Source of the DNA: Paraburkholderia sp. BCC1884
GTDB taxonomy: Bacteria > Pseudomonadota > Gammaproteobacteria > Burkholderiales > Burkholderiaceae
Length of the DNA stretch: 64,000 nt
NCBI RefSeq assembly: GCF_900996225.1
Contig: NZ_CAAJGL010000055.1
Span: 91,526-155,525 of the forward strand
Direction: 5' to 3'
A program made the position numbers and the translations under genes. Shown here piece after piece: positions 8,674 through 17,957 of this stretch (position 1 is the first letter of the stretch; the number at the start of each line of letters is the position of its first letter). The notes beneath the pieces are model-generated. The model saw only the letters and a program-made list of their open reading frames with translations, made no database searches and was not told where the DNA came from.

Positions 8674-10520
8674 GCGACGCACGCTATTCCATCGGTATCG
8701 ACCTTGGCACCACGCACTGCGCGCTGTCCTATGTCGACACGAGCGCCAGCGACGGCGAGAAAACCACTCAAGGCGTGTTGCCGGTCGCTCAGCTCACGGG
8801 CCCCGGCGCGATCGACAACCTCGATCTGCTGCCCTCGTTCCTCTATCTGCCGCACCCGGACGAGCTCGCCGCCGGCGACCTCCATCTGCCGTGGACCGGC
8901 CAGCGCGAATTCGCGGTCGGTGAATTTGCCCGCAGCCGCGGCGCAGCCACGCCGATCCGGCTGGTGTCGAGCGCGAAGAGCTGGCTGTGCCATCCGGGCG
9001 TCGATCGTCGCGCGGCGATTCTGCCGAACGATGCACCGCCGGAAGTCGCACGCGTCTCGCCACTCGAAAGCTCGGTGCGCTTTCTGACGCACCTGCGCGA
9101 AGCATGGGACCACGCGCATCCCGACGCGCCGTTCGCGCAGCAGGACATCACGGTGACGATCCCCGCATCGTTCGATCCGGCCGCCCGCGAGCTGACCGCC
9201 GAAGCCGCCGACGCCGCGGGTTACGGCCGCATGACGCTGCTCGAGGAACCACAGGCCGCGCTCTATAGCTGGATCCAGAAGAGCAGCGGCGACTGGCGCA
9301 AGCAGGTCAAGGTCGGCGACATCATCCTCGTGGTGGACGTGGGCGGCGGCACGACCGACCTCTCGCTGATCGCCGTGATCGAACGCGAGGGCAATCTCGA
9401 ACTGCATCGCGTGGCAGTCGGCGAACACATTCTGCTGGGCGGCGACAACATGGACCTCGCGCTCGCGCACGTGGTCGCTCGCAAGCTCGCGGCGCAAGGC
9501 ACCCAGGCCGACGCCTGGCAATTGCGCGCCCTCACCTACGCATGCCGCTCGGCGAAGGAAACGCTGCTCAGCGATCCGGCGAGCGACACCGTGCCGCTCG
9601 TCGTGCCGAGCCGGGGCTCGAAACTGATCGGCGGCTCGATCCGCACCGAACTCACGCGCGCCGAGTTGACGCAGACGATCCTCGAAGGCTTCTTCCCGCA
9701 GGTGGACAGCGCGGCGCGTCCGGTGAGCCGCGCACGTGCCGGTCTGACGCAACTCGGCCTGCCGTATGCGCAGGACGCGGGCATCACGCGTCATCTGGCG
9801 GCCTTCCTCGGCCGCCAGGTCGGCGCGCTGGCCGAACTCGAAGGACTGGGCCATCCCGCCGCGCCCGAGGGGGCGAGCTTCCTGCATCCCACCGTCGTGC
9901 TGTTCAACGGCGGCGTGTTCAAGTCGCCGCTGCTTGTCGAGCGCATCATGGGTACGCTCAACGGATGGCTGACGGCGGAAGGCGCAGCGCCGGCCCGTCT
10001 GCTCGAAGGCGCGGACCTCGATCTGGCGGTGGCGCGCGGCGCGGCCTACTACGGCTACGTGCGACGCGGCCAGGGTGTACGGATTCGCGGCGGCACCGCG
10101 CGGGCCTACTACATCGCGATCGAATCGGCGATGCCCGCGGTCCCCGGACTCGAGCCGCCGATCCAGGCGTTGTGCGTGGCACCGTTCGGCATGGAAGAAG
10201 GCACCGAGGCCGAGTTGCCCACGCAGGAGTTTGGTCTGGTGGTCGGCGAGCCGGTGCACTTCCGCTTCTTCGGGTCGTCGGTGCGTCGTCAGGATCAGGT
10301 CGGCACGCTGCTCGACTTCTGGGGTCCCGACGAACTGCAGGAACTCGATGAGATTCAGGCGACGCTGCCCGCATCGGGACGCAGCGCCGGTGAAGTCGTG
10401 CCGGTGAAATTGCACGCGCGCGTGACCGAAGCCGGCACGCTCGAACTCGAAGCCGTGCCGCGCGGCACGGATGAGCGCTGGAAGGTCGAATTCGACGTGC
10501 GCGGCAACGCGAATGCATGA
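8670..10520 (+). CDS. Hsp70 family protein (first of pair)
   Basis: A 616-residue Hsp70/actin-fold ATPase. Phosphate-binding loop 1 is SIGIDLGTTHCALSYVD at residues 7-23. Phosphate 2 is DVGGGTTDLSLI near residue 225, and LLEEPQAALYSW precedes it. After the ATPase domain (roughly residues 1-470) comes a short beta-rich C-terminal part ending in DERWKVEFDV, with no DnaK-like helical lid or EEVD-type tail. It is clearly divergent from DnaK and HscA. It starts at ATG 8670, overlapping the DUF2760 stop, and its own stop overlaps the next start, again as ATGA. The three proteins are therefore likely made together and may form a complex. No J-domain gene is nearby. Confidence 0.9.
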   Translation: MSDARYSIGIDLGTTHCALSYVDTSASDGEKTTQGVLPVAQLTGPGAIDNLDLLPSFLYLPHPDELAAGDLHLPWTGQREFAVGEFARSRGAATPIRLVSSAKSWLCHPGVDRRAAILPNDAPPEVARVSPLESSVRFLTHLREAWDHAHPDAPFAQQDITVTIPASFDPAARELTAEAADAAGYGRMTLLEEPQAALYSWIQKSSGDWRKQVKVGDIILVVDVGGGTTDLSLIAVIEREGNLELHRVAVGEHILLGGDNMDLALAHVVARKLAAQGTQADAWQLRALTYACRSAKETLLSDPASDTVPLVVPSRGSKLIGGSIRTELTRAELTQTILEGFFPQVDSAARPVSRARAGLTQLGLPYAQDAGITRHLAAFLGRQVGALAELEGLGHPAAPEGASFLHPTVVLFNGGVFKSPLLVERIMGTLNGWLTAEGAAPARLLEGADLDLAVARGAAYYGYVRRGQGVRIRGGTARAYYIAIESAMPAVPGLEPPIQALCVAPFGMEEGTEAELPTQEFGLVVGEPVHFRFFGSSVRRQDQVGTLLDFWGPDELQELDEIQATLPASGRSAGEVVPVKLHARVTEAGTLELEAVPRGTDERWKVEFDVRGNANA

Positions 10521-13378
10521 CTGAGATGAAGCGGTACAGCGTCGGTATCGATCTCGGCACCAGTAATACGGTGCTCGCCTATGCCGAGGCGGGGTCGCCG
10601 ACCATCCGCGTGTTCGAGATCGAGCAGCTGGTCAGTCCCGGCGAGGTGGCCGCGCGGCCACTGCTGCCTTCGGTGCGTTATCAGGCGGCCGAAGGCGAGC
10701 TGAACCCGGACGATCTGCAATTGCCGTGGTCGCGTGCGGATCGCACTGCCGCCAACGCTCACGCGAATGCCGCCACGCCGCCGCTCGTGATCGGCCGGCT
10801 CGCGCGTCTGCTCGGTGCGCAGGTGCCGGGGCGGCTGGTGGCGAGCGCGAAAAGCTGGCTGTCGCATGCATCGGTCGATCGCGTGGCGCCGATCCTGCCC
10901 TGGGGCGCCGCCGACGATGTCCGCAAAGTCTCGCCCGTCGAAGCCAGCGCAAGCTACCTCGCGCACGTTCGCGCCGCATGGAACCAGCGCTTTCCCGATG
11001 CGCCGCTCGAGCAGCAGGACGTGGTACTCACCGTGCCGGCGTCCTTCGACGAAGGCGCGCGCGCCCTGACCGTCGAAGCGGCCCGCATGGCCGGACTGTC
11101 CACTTTGAAGCTGCTGGAAGAACCGCAAGCGGCGTTCTACGACTGGCTGTTCCATCACCGCGACCGGCTCGCCGGCGAACTTGCGGACACGCGGCTCGTA
11201 CTGATCTGCGACGTCGGCGGCGGCACCACCGACCTCACGCTGATCGAAGTGAGCCTGCGCGACGGCGAGCCGCAACTCACGCGCATCGGCGTGGGCAATC
11301 ACCTGATGCTCGGCGGCGACAACATGGATCTGGCGCTCGCGCATCTGGTGGAAGCGCGTCTGCCGGGCGGCGAAACGCGCACGCGACTGTCGGCAGCCAA
11401 TCTGTCGCAACTGGTCGAGCGTTGCCGCAATGCGAAGGAACTCCTGCTCGGGCCGCAGGCGCCCGACTCCACCTCGATCACGCTGCTCGGCGCGGGTTCG
11501 AAACTGATCGGCGGCGCACGCACGGCGCAGGTCACGCGTGAGGAAGTCGAACGGATCATCGTCGATGGCTTTTTTCCGACGGTGTCTTCCGGCGAACGTC
11601 CTGGCCGGCCACGTGGGGCGATCGTGGAATTCGGCTTGCCCTATGCGACCGATGCCGCCGTCACGCGTCACATCGCGGCGTTCCTGAGCCGTTTCGCGGC
11701 GCAATCGCGTCAAGCACTGGGTATTGCTTCTACCGACGCGACCGGCCATGGCGAACCAGACGACACCTTGCCCGTGCCCGACACCCTGCTGCTCAACGGC
11801 GGCGTGTTCCGCGCCGAAGCACTGACGCAACGACTCGCCGGCACCCTGGGCACATGGCGCGGCGAAGCGCTCAACGTGCTGCACAACGACAACCCGGACG
11901 TCGCCGTCGCACGTGGCGCGGTTGCTTATACCTTGGCCCGCGCGGGCGCCGCGCCGAAAATCGGCGGCGGCTCGCCGCGCAGCTATTTCCTCGTGCTCGA
12001 CGAATCCGGCGACGGCAAGCACGACACGTCGCTCGCGCAACGCGGCATCTGTCTGTTGCCGCGCGGCACGGAAGAAGGCCATGAAATCCTGATCGCGGAT
12101 CGCACCTTTGCGCTGCGTCTTGGTCATCCGGTGCGTTTTCATCTGGTGTCGTCGAGTGCGGACACGGCGTATCAGCCAGGCCAACTGGTCGATCTCGCGG
12201 ACGGCGATTTCGTGCGCCTGCCGCCGATCGCAACGATCGTGCAACCGCGCGGCGACAAAGGTACCGCGCGCGAAACCGTCGTGCAGATCGCGACCTCGCT
12301 CACCGAAGTGGGCACGCTCGAAGTCCACTGCATCGAACTCGATCATCCCGCGCAACGCTGGCTGCTCGAATTCCAGCTGCGCCGCGAAGACGCACAGGTC
12401 AATCTCGCCGACGAAGCAGCGCATGCTCGCCACCCCGCGCTCGATCAGGCGATCGAACAGATCGACCGCTGCTTCGGTTCGCGCACGCAAAAGGTCGATC
12501 CGAAGGACATCAAACGCCTGCGCTCGCAACTCGAACATCTGCTGGGCCCACGCGAAAGCTGGAACAGCGCGTTGCTGCGCGAGCTTTTCGGCGCGCTGTG
12601 GGAACGCGCGCGGCGTCGGCGGCGCTCGGCGGATCACGAGCGGCTCTGGTTGAATCTGGCCGGTTATTGCCTGCGGCCGGGCTTCGGCTATCCACTCGAC
12701 GAATGGCGCGTCGAACAACTCTGGTCGCTGTTCGACGACGGCATTCAGTACGTCAACGATGGCCAGGTGTGGTCGGAATGGTGGACGCTCTGGCGCCGTG
12801 CCGCCGGCGGCCTCGACGAGGCCGCGCAACTGCGCGTGCTCGATGCGATGGCGTATCTGCAAACGGCGGCGCAATCGCGCCATAAGTTGCCTTTCGATGT
12901 GGCGAAAACGGGCTTCACCGATATGGTCCGGCTGAGCGCGTCGCTCGAACGGATTCCGGTCGAACGCAAGATCGAACTGGGCGAATCAGTGCTCACGCGT
13001 TTGAAGAAGCCGGCGGAAAACCATCAAAGCTGGTGGGCGGTGGGCCGCATCGGCGCGCGCCGGCCGTTCTACGGCAGCGCCCACAGCGTCGTGCCGCCGG
13101 AGATTGCCGCGCCATGGCTCGACGCCCTCCTTGCGCTCGACTGGAAGAAAGTCGATCCGGCCGCCTTCGCGGCTGTGCAGATCGCGCGCATGACGGGTGA
13201 TCGCTCGCGCGACTTGCCGGAAGACCTGCGGCTCAAGGTGGTGCGCCGGCTCGAAGCGGTCAATGCCCCGCGCGCGTGGATCACGATGGTGAGCGAAAGC
13301 GTGGAACTCGATGACGCCGACGAAGGCCGCGTGTTCGGCGAGTCCTTGCCGGCGGGGTTGAAGCTGATCGCAAGTTGA
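10517..13378 (+). CDS. Hsp70 family protein with long C-terminal extension (DUF3731 type)
   Basis: A 953-residue protein. The N-terminal 470 or so residues are an Hsp70 ATPase with SVGIDLGTSNTVLAYAE near residues 8-24, CDVGGGTTDLTLIEV near residue 233 and LLEEPQAAFYDWL before it. A beta-rich segment similar to its neighbour follows. From about residue 630 comes a helical region of some 300 residues with many Trp and Arg (LWERARRRRRSADHERLWLNL, NHQSWWAVGRIGAR) that fits the DUF3731 domain found on such Hsp70s. The start overlaps the preceding stop (ATGA). The first Hsp70 lacks this extension, so the two are not redundant copies. They share close ATPase motifs and probably arose by an old duplication. 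Confidence 0.9.
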   Translation: MTEMKRYSVGIDLGTSNTVLAYAEAGSPTIRVFEIEQLVSPGEVAARPLLPSVRYQAAEGELNPDDLQLPWSRADRTAANAHANAATPPLVIGRLARLLGAQVPGRLVASAKSWLSHASVDRVAPILPWGAADDVRKVSPVEASASYLAHVRAAWNQRFPDAPLEQQDVVLTVPASFDEGARALTVEAARMAGLSTLKLLEEPQAAFYDWLFHHRDRLAGELADTRLVLICDVGGGTTDLTLIEVSLRDGEPQLTRIGVGNHLMLGGDNMDLALAHLVEARLPGGETRTRLSAANLSQLVERCRNAKELLLGPQAPDSTSITLLGAGSKLIGGARTAQVTREEVERIIVDGFFPTVSSGERPGRPRGAIVEFGLPYATDAAVTRHIAAFLSRFAAQSRQALGIASTDATGHGEPDDTLPVPDTLLLNGGVFRAEALTQRLAGTLGTWRGEALNVLHNDNPDVAVARGAVAYTLARAGAAPKIGGGSPRSYFLVLDESGDGKHDTSLAQRGICLLPRGTEEGHEILIADRTFALRLGHPVRFHLVSSSADTAYQPGQLVDLADGDFVRLPPIATIVQPRGDKGTARETVVQIATSLTEVGTLEVHCIELDHPAQRWLLEFQLRREDAQVNLADEAAHARHPALDQAIEQIDRCFGSRTQKVDPKDIKRLRSQLEHLLGPRESWNSALLRELFGALWERARRRRRSADHERLWLNLAGYCLRPGFGYPLDEWRVEQLWSLFDDGIQYVNDGQVWSEWWTLWRRAAGGLDEAAQLRVLDAMAYLQTAAQSRHKLPFDVAKTGFTDMVRLSASLERIPVERKIELGESVLTRLKKPAENHQSWWAVGRIGARRPFYGSAHSVVPPEIAAPWLDALLALDWKKVDPAAFAAVQIARMTGDRSRDLPEDLRLKVVRRLEAVNAPRAWITMVSESVELDDADEGRVFGESLPAGLKLIAS

Positions 13379-13472
13379 GAGGCGCGTTGAAAGCGCGAGG
13401 CGCCGTGCACGTCGATGGACGCGTTGACGTGCGCGATGAGCCTCACGCAACGCACCTCGCCCGTTCACTCGC

Positions 13473-14255
13473 TCAAACCTGCGCCATCCCGCCGTCGACG
13501 AACAACTCGATCCCGGTGATATAGCTCGCGTCATCCGATGCGAGGAACGACACGGCCTTGGCGATCTCGTCCGCCTCGCCGACGCGGCCAAGCGGCGTGG
13601 TGTCGCTGACCTGCTGGCGATAAGCGTCGATCTGCTCGTCGCTCATCTTCAGTTCGGTCTTGTAAGCGGGCGTCACCACCACGCCCGGCGCCACCACGTT
13701 GACGCGAATGTCGCGCCCCTTGAGATCGGACGCCCACGTCCGCGCAAAGGAACGCAGAGCGGCCTTGGTCGCCGCGTACACGCCGAAGGCCGGCACGCCC
13801 TGAATCGACGTGATCGAACCCGTCAGCACGATCGCACTGCCCGGTTGCATCAGCGGCAAGGCTTTCTGCACGGTAAACAGCGTGCCCTTCACGTTGATGT
13901 CGAAATACTTGTCGAATTGCGCCTCGGTAATCTGACCGAGCGGCGAAAACTCGCCGCCGCCGGCGTTCGCGAACAGAATGTCGAGCTTTTGATGCGCCGC
14001 TTGCACCGTGCTGAACATCCGGTCGAGGTCGGCCGCCGACGAGATGTCCGCGCGAATCGCCGTCGCGCCGTGGCCGATCTGTTCGACTGCTTCGTCGAGT
14101 TCCGCCTGACGCCGGCCGGTGATGTAGACCGTCGCCCCTTCGCGCGCAAAACGCATGGCGGCTGCGAGGCCGATACCGCTGCTGCCGCCGGTCACCAGCA
14201 CGATTTTGCCGGCGTGCCTGGTGGAATTGACGTTTGCAGGTTTGAGGTGATTCAT
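13473..14255 (-). CDS. SDR family oxidoreductase
   Basis: A 260-residue classical short-chain dehydrogenase. The cofactor loop TGGSSGIG lies near residues 22-29, TGRR follows the second beta strand (usually NADPH preference), NAG sits near residue 96, and the catalytic Ser and YxxxK are in TGSITS and YAATK. The usual PG motif and C-terminal FVDGG are present. CAGGAG lies ahead of the ATG. It is divergent from a LysR regulator with 130 bases between them, a common arrangement in which the regulator controls the oxidoreductase. The substrate cannot be told from sequence. Confidence 0.9.
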   Translation of the reverse strand: MNHLKPANVNSTRHAGKIVLVTGGSSGIGLAAAMRFAREGATVYITGRRQAELDEAVEQIGHGATAIRADISSAADLDRMFSTVQAAHQKLDILFANAGGGEFSPLGQITEAQFDKYFDINVKGTLFTVQKALPLMQPGSAIVLTGSITSIQGVPAFGVYAATKAALRSFARTWASDLKGRDIRVNVVAPGVVVTPAYKTELKMSDEQIDAYRQQVSDTTPLGRVGEADEIAKAVSFLASDDASYITGIELFVDGGMAQV

Positions 14256-14335
14256 GGCTGACTCCTGTGTGTTGAAGGTCGCTTGACCCTTGACGTCAGC
14301 TTATTTCATACACACCAGGAGATAAATCGGTATGC

Positions 14336-14365
14336 TGTGGATACTTTATTCACAGCAGTGGATAA
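14336..14365. promoter_or_regulatory. Cluster of three DnaA-box-like 9-mers in a divergent promoter region
   Basis: TGTGGATAC (14336-14344), TTATTCACA (14346-14354) and AGTGGATAA (14357-14365) each differ at one position from the DnaA box TTATCCACA or its complement. They fill 30 bases between the SDR and LysR starts. The first two also form an imperfect inverted repeat, so this could equally be the LysR operator. Confidence 0.4.
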
Positions 14366-14385
14366 TCCGTTTCCGGCGAGGCCCG

Positions 14386-15294
14386 ATGGATCACTTGCAG
14401 GCAATCCGCATCTTTGCGCGGGTGGTGGAAACCGGCGGCTTCAGCCGCGCGGCGCAGTCGCTGCAGATGCCCAATGCCACGGTCAGCAAATGGGTGAAGT
14501 CGCTGGAGGATCACCTCGGCGTCAAACTGCTCGAACGCAGCACGCGCAGCGTCAACGTCACCACCGACGGCGCGGCCTACTACGAACGCATGCATCCCCT
14601 GCTCAGCGAGCTCGACGATATCGAGGCGACGTTGGGACGCGACCGCGCAAGTCCGCGTGGTGCACTACGGGTCGATAGCGGCGGCTCGACGGCGAGTGGC
14701 ATTCTGATTCCCGCGTTGCCGCAATTCTGCGCGCGCTATCCCGACATTCAGTTGCAGTTGAGCGTGACGGACCGCACCGCCGATCTGCTCGCCGAGAATA
14801 TCGACTGCGCGATTCGCAGCACGTCGAACGATCCCGCGCTGGTGGCGCGCGAAATCTGCGTGCTGCGCTGGACCACCTGCGCGACTCCGGCGTATCTGGC
14901 CGAATACGGCACGCCTTCGCACCCGCAACAGATCGTCGACGACGGACACGCCGTCGCCGGCTATTTTTCGGCCAGCAGCGGGCTCGTGCAGCCCTTGCGA
15001 TTCGAACGGGACGGCGAGCAGATCGTGCTCGCCAAGGTGCGCAATACGGTGATGGTGAGCGAAAGCAACGCACACCTGGCCACCGCGCTGGCGGGTCTCG
15101 GCATCGTGCATACGCTGGATTTCATGGTGCGCCCGGCCATCGCGCGCGGTGAGTTGGTGCCGATACTTACGGACTGGCGGCCGCCACCGCTGCCGATTTT
15201 TCTCGTCTATCCGCCGAGCCGCCGTTACAGCACGAAAGTACGCGTCTTTGCCGAATGGGTGAGCGAGGTGTATGCCGGCCTTCGGGAAGGCTGA
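14386..15294 (+). CDS. LysR family transcriptional regulator
   Basis: A 302-residue LysR protein. The winged helix-turn-helix fills residues 1-60 (MDHLQAIRIFARVVETGGFS, NATVSKWVKSLEDHLGVKLL), and a periplasmic-binding-protein-like effector domain follows (from about residue 90 to 300). The ATG at 14386 starts exactly at the conserved N-terminus; the frame is open further upstream but without family similarity. It is divergent from the SDR gene and probably regulates it and itself. Confidence 0.9.
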   Translation: MDHLQAIRIFARVVETGGFSRAAQSLQMPNATVSKWVKSLEDHLGVKLLERSTRSVNVTTDGAAYYERMHPLLSELDDIEATLGRDRASPRGALRVDSGGSTASGILIPALPQFCARYPDIQLQLSVTDRTADLLAENIDCAIRSTSNDPALVAREICVLRWTTCATPAYLAEYGTPSHPQQIVDDGHAVAGYFSASSGLVQPLRFERDGEQIVLAKVRNTVMVSESNAHLATALAGLGIVHTLDFMVRPAIARGELVPILTDWRPPPLPIFLVYPPSRRYSTKVRVFAEWVSEVYAGLREG

Positions 15295-15304
15295 GCCGCA
15301 ACCG

Positions 15305-15344
15305 GGTTCAGCCGAGGTTCAGCCGAGGTTCAGCCGAGGTTCAG
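15305..15344. repeat. 11-bp tandem repeat, 3.6 copies
   Basis: The unit GGTTCAGCCGA is repeated three times exactly and then seven bases further (15305-15344). It lies between the convergent stops of the LysR gene and the diguanylate cyclase. It is non-coding and identical between units, which suggests recent slippage. Confidence 0.85.
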
Positions 15345-15359
15345 TGGCCGCCGGTTGCC

Positions 15360-16391
15360 TTACGCCATCGTCACCAGATTGCGGCCGGCGTGCTTCGAGC
15401 GGTACAGCGCCCGGTCCGCGCTCGCAAAGCCGTCGCGATGCGCCGGCCGCGAGAGGTCGGTGATGCGCGTGAGCGAGGCACCCACGCTCACCGTCACCCG
15501 TCCGAGCGGCGAAGCGCGATGCTCGATAGCCAGATCTTCGACGCTCTGCCGTAGACGGTCGAGCGTGTTCTCGAGCGACGTGGCCTCGGCGTTCGTCACC
15601 AGCAGGCCGAATTCCTCGCCGCCCATGCGTCCGACGACGATGCGATCGCCATCGGCCGCTTCCTGCATCACCGAGGCGACCTGACGCAGACAATGATCCC
15701 CGGCCTGGTGGCCATACGTATCGTTGTATTGCTTGAACCAGTCCACGTCGACCACCACTGAGCCCATCACGTCGCCGTCCCGCGCTTCTTTCCAGCGACG
15801 TGTGATGCTTTCCAGCAGAAAACGGCGGTTATAGATCTGCGTGAGCGGATCGATCGCGGTAGCCGTGCGCATCTTCAGATCGTTTTCGATCATCGCGCGC
15901 AGATGGTAGAACACGCCGCGTTGCGAGGCGTCGAGACGGCCGGGCGCCGGGTCCATCGCGCACAACGCGCCGACGATCTCGCCGTTCGGCGCACGCAGGG
16001 CAATCGCCGCATAAAAGCGCACGAAAGGATGACGCTGCACCAGCATGCATTCGCCGAAGCGGGCGTCGTCGTGAGCGTCTTCGATCACGAACAGCTCGGC
16101 GTCGCGCACCGCGTAGTCGGCGAGCGATCGGGCCCGTGTGACGAGCGGCATCGCCATGCCGACTTCGGCACGGTAATGCTGATGCTCTTCGTCGAGCAGC
16201 GTAATCGCGGTGATCGCCGCACCGGTCACGCTCTTCAGGATTTCGGCCGCGTGGGTGAAGCACTCGCGCATCACCTGATCGTCGTGCAAAAGCCATTCGA
16301 TCACCGACGACTCCACCTCGGGCTCATTGCCGGCGGCAGGATCGACCGACATGCGGCTGGACAGACGGTCGTTACTGTAAGCGAGTTGCAC
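15360..16391 (-). CDS. GAF-GGDEF diguanylate cyclase
   Basis: A 343-residue soluble enzyme predicted to make cyclic di-GMP from two GTP. Residues about 25-170 form a GAF sensor domain (ITAITLLDEEHQHYRAEVGM, GALCAMDP). Residues about 178-343 form a GGDEF domain with DPLTQIYNRRF, VDVDWFKQYNDTYGHQAGD and an intact GGEEF active site. The inhibitory RxxD I-site expected five residues before GGEEF is absent (GDRI instead), so product inhibition may be missing. There are no membrane segments. The start is GTG at 16391 after GGGAA; the ATG 13 codons later is possible. It is a single-gene unit convergent with the LysR gene. Confidence 0.9.
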   Translation of the reverse strand: MQLAYSNDRLSSRMSVDPAAGNEPEVESSVIEWLLHDDQVMRECFTHAAEILKSVTGAAITAITLLDEEHQHYRAEVGMAMPLVTRARSLADYAVRDAELFVIEDAHDDARFGECMLVQRHPFVRFYAAIALRAPNGEIVGALCAMDPAPGRLDASQRGVFYHLRAMIENDLKMRTATAIDPLTQIYNRRFLLESITRRWKEARDGDVMGSVVVDVDWFKQYNDTYGHQAGDHCLRQVASVMQEAADGDRIVVGRMGGEEFGLLVTNAEATSLENTLDRLRQSVEDLAIEHRASPLGRVTVSVGASLTRITDLSRPAHRDGFASADRALYRSKHAGRNLVTMA

Positions 16392-16450
16392 GGCTGGGTT
16401 CCCGAGAGTGACTAGCTCATGTCAACGGCACCGCGGCACGAAACTTGAGT

Positions 16451-16478
16451 GGGACGCGTAGTCCGGGACGCGCAGTCT
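16451..16478. repeat. 14-bp imperfect tandem duplication
   Basis: GGGACGCGTAGTCC is followed directly by GGGACGCGCAGTCT, with two mismatches, in the leader region of the amidohydrolase gene. It is non-coding and has no assigned role. Confidence 0.5.
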
Positions 16479-16648
16479 GGCGCGCGGCGCAAGTCCGGCG
16501 TGAGCAGCCTCACGAAGTACAATTCACGCGCCAGTCATGCGCGGCCTGCTTTCTGCTCAAGAAACGGGCAACGCATCCATTCAACAGACAATTGCACGTG
16601 CCATCTCGCGCGCCGTGCAGTTGCTTGCGCTGTAGTTCAACCGCCCCA

Positions 16649-17866
16649 ATGACGACGACCGCCGCTCATCACCCAACCCGCGCCTTGCTGATCACGAATG
16701 TCCGTCAGCGCGATGGTAGCCGCGTCGACGTATCGATCGTCGACGGCCGCATCGCGGCCATCGGCACGGACCTGCCGCGCGCCGCTGGCGTCGCGTTGGA
16801 GGATGGTGCAGGCGCGCTGCTGTTGCCGGGTTTCGTCGAAGGGCATACGCACCTGGACAAAACCAACTGGGGCCTGCGCTGGTATCGCAACGAAGTCGGG
16901 CCGAAGCTGACCGACCGCATCGAGAACGAACGACGCTGGCGTGCAGAAAGCGGTCACGACGCGGGCGTGCAATCGCTCGCGCTGGCTCGCGCGTTTCTCG
17001 CCGCGGGCACCACGCGCCTGCGCACCCATGTCGATATCGACACCGACGCGGGCCTGCGTCATCTCGAAGGCGTGCTCACCACGCGCGAGACGCTGCGCGG
17101 CGCAATGGATCTGCAGATCGTCGCCTTTCCGCAATCGGGCCTGCTCGGCCGTCCTGGCACGGATGCGCTGCTCGACCAGGCCTTGAGCGCCGGTGCGGAT
17201 GTGCTCGGTGCGCTCGATCCCGCCTTGATCGACGGCGACCCGGTGGCTTCGCTCGACGTGACGTTCGGCCTTGCCGAACGTCATCAAAAACCGATCGACA
17301 TCCATCTGCACGAGCCGGGTGAAATCGGTGCGTTCACGCTCGGACTGTTGCTCGACCGCGTCGCCGCGCTGGGCATGCAAGGTCGGGTGGTAGTCAGTCA
17401 CGCGTTCTGCCTCGGCGCGCTGCCCGAACGCGAACGCGACGGCCTGCTCGAGCGCCTCGCCCATCTGCGTGTCGCATTGCTGACGACCGCGCCGTCCTCG
17501 ACCGTCGTGCCGCCGCTCAAAACCTGCCTCGAAAAAGGCGTCACGCTATTCGGCGGCAACGACGGCATCCGCGACACGTGGACGCCCTATGGCTCGCCCG
17601 ACATGCTGGAGCGCGCCATGCTGATCGCGATGCGCTACGGCCTGCGCCGCGACGACGATCTCGCCCTGGCGTTCGACTGCGTGAGCAGCACCGCGGCGCA
17701 CGCGTGCGGATTCGCCGACTATGGCTTGCACGCCGGCGCGCGCGCCGACCTCGTGCTGGTCGACGCCGACACGCTCGCGCACGCGCTGGTCGCGCGGCCG
17801 CCACGCAAGCTGGTGATGAGCCACGGCCGCATCGTCGCGCGCGCTGGCGCGGCCGTAGTCGAGTGA
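16649..17866 (+). CDS. Cytosine-deaminase-like amidohydrolase
   Basis: A 405-residue metal-dependent hydrolase of the amidohydrolase superfamily, closest in pattern to CodA and AtzC-type enzymes. Seen are GFVEGHTHLDK (metal-binding HxH), HLHEPGE with His and Glu, SHAFCLG with the third His, and GGNDGIRDTWTPYGSPDM with the catalytic Asp. A C-terminal GARADLVLVDAD beta segment is also typical. Likely reactions are deamination or C-N hydrolysis of a nitrogen heterocycle, but the substrate is unknown. The ATG at 16649 matches the usual N-terminus; the frame is open upstream without biased codons. A LysR gene follows 91 bases downstream on the same strand. Confidence 0.85.
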   Translation: MTTTAAHHPTRALLITNVRQRDGSRVDVSIVDGRIAAIGTDLPRAAGVALEDGAGALLLPGFVEGHTHLDKTNWGLRWYRNEVGPKLTDRIENERRWRAESGHDAGVQSLALARAFLAAGTTRLRTHVDIDTDAGLRHLEGVLTTRETLRGAMDLQIVAFPQSGLLGRPGTDALLDQALSAGADVLGALDPALIDGDPVASLDVTFGLAERHQKPIDIHLHEPGEIGAFTLGLLLDRVAALGMQGRVVVSHAFCLGALPERERDGLLERLAHLRVALLTTAPSSTVVPPLKTCLEKGVTLFGGNDGIRDTWTPYGSPDMLERAMLIAMRYGLRRDDDLALAFDCVSSTAAHACGFADYGLHAGARADLVLVDADTLAHALVARPPRKLVMSHGRIVARAGAAVVE

Positions 17867-17957
17867 GGTCCGTTGAACCCGATTGAATCCCGAACATTGA
17901 ACCAGCGCATGGTGACGCCACGCCGCGCGCTGCAAAGAAACCGGTTTGCGCACTGAC

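Noticed and set aside
8379..10415. 678-codon open frame on the minus strand
   Set aside because: It is antisense to the first Hsp70 gene, whose motifs and ATGA coupling are clear. The long frame is a by-product of high GC and codon bias.
10355..12883. 842-codon open frame on the minus strand
   Set aside because: Antisense to the second Hsp70 gene; its Arg/His-rich composition is typical of a shadow frame.
16445..16648. N-terminal extension of the amidohydrolase
   Set aside because: Codons upstream of ATG 16649 lack bias and family similarity, and the region contains a 14-bp tandem duplication.
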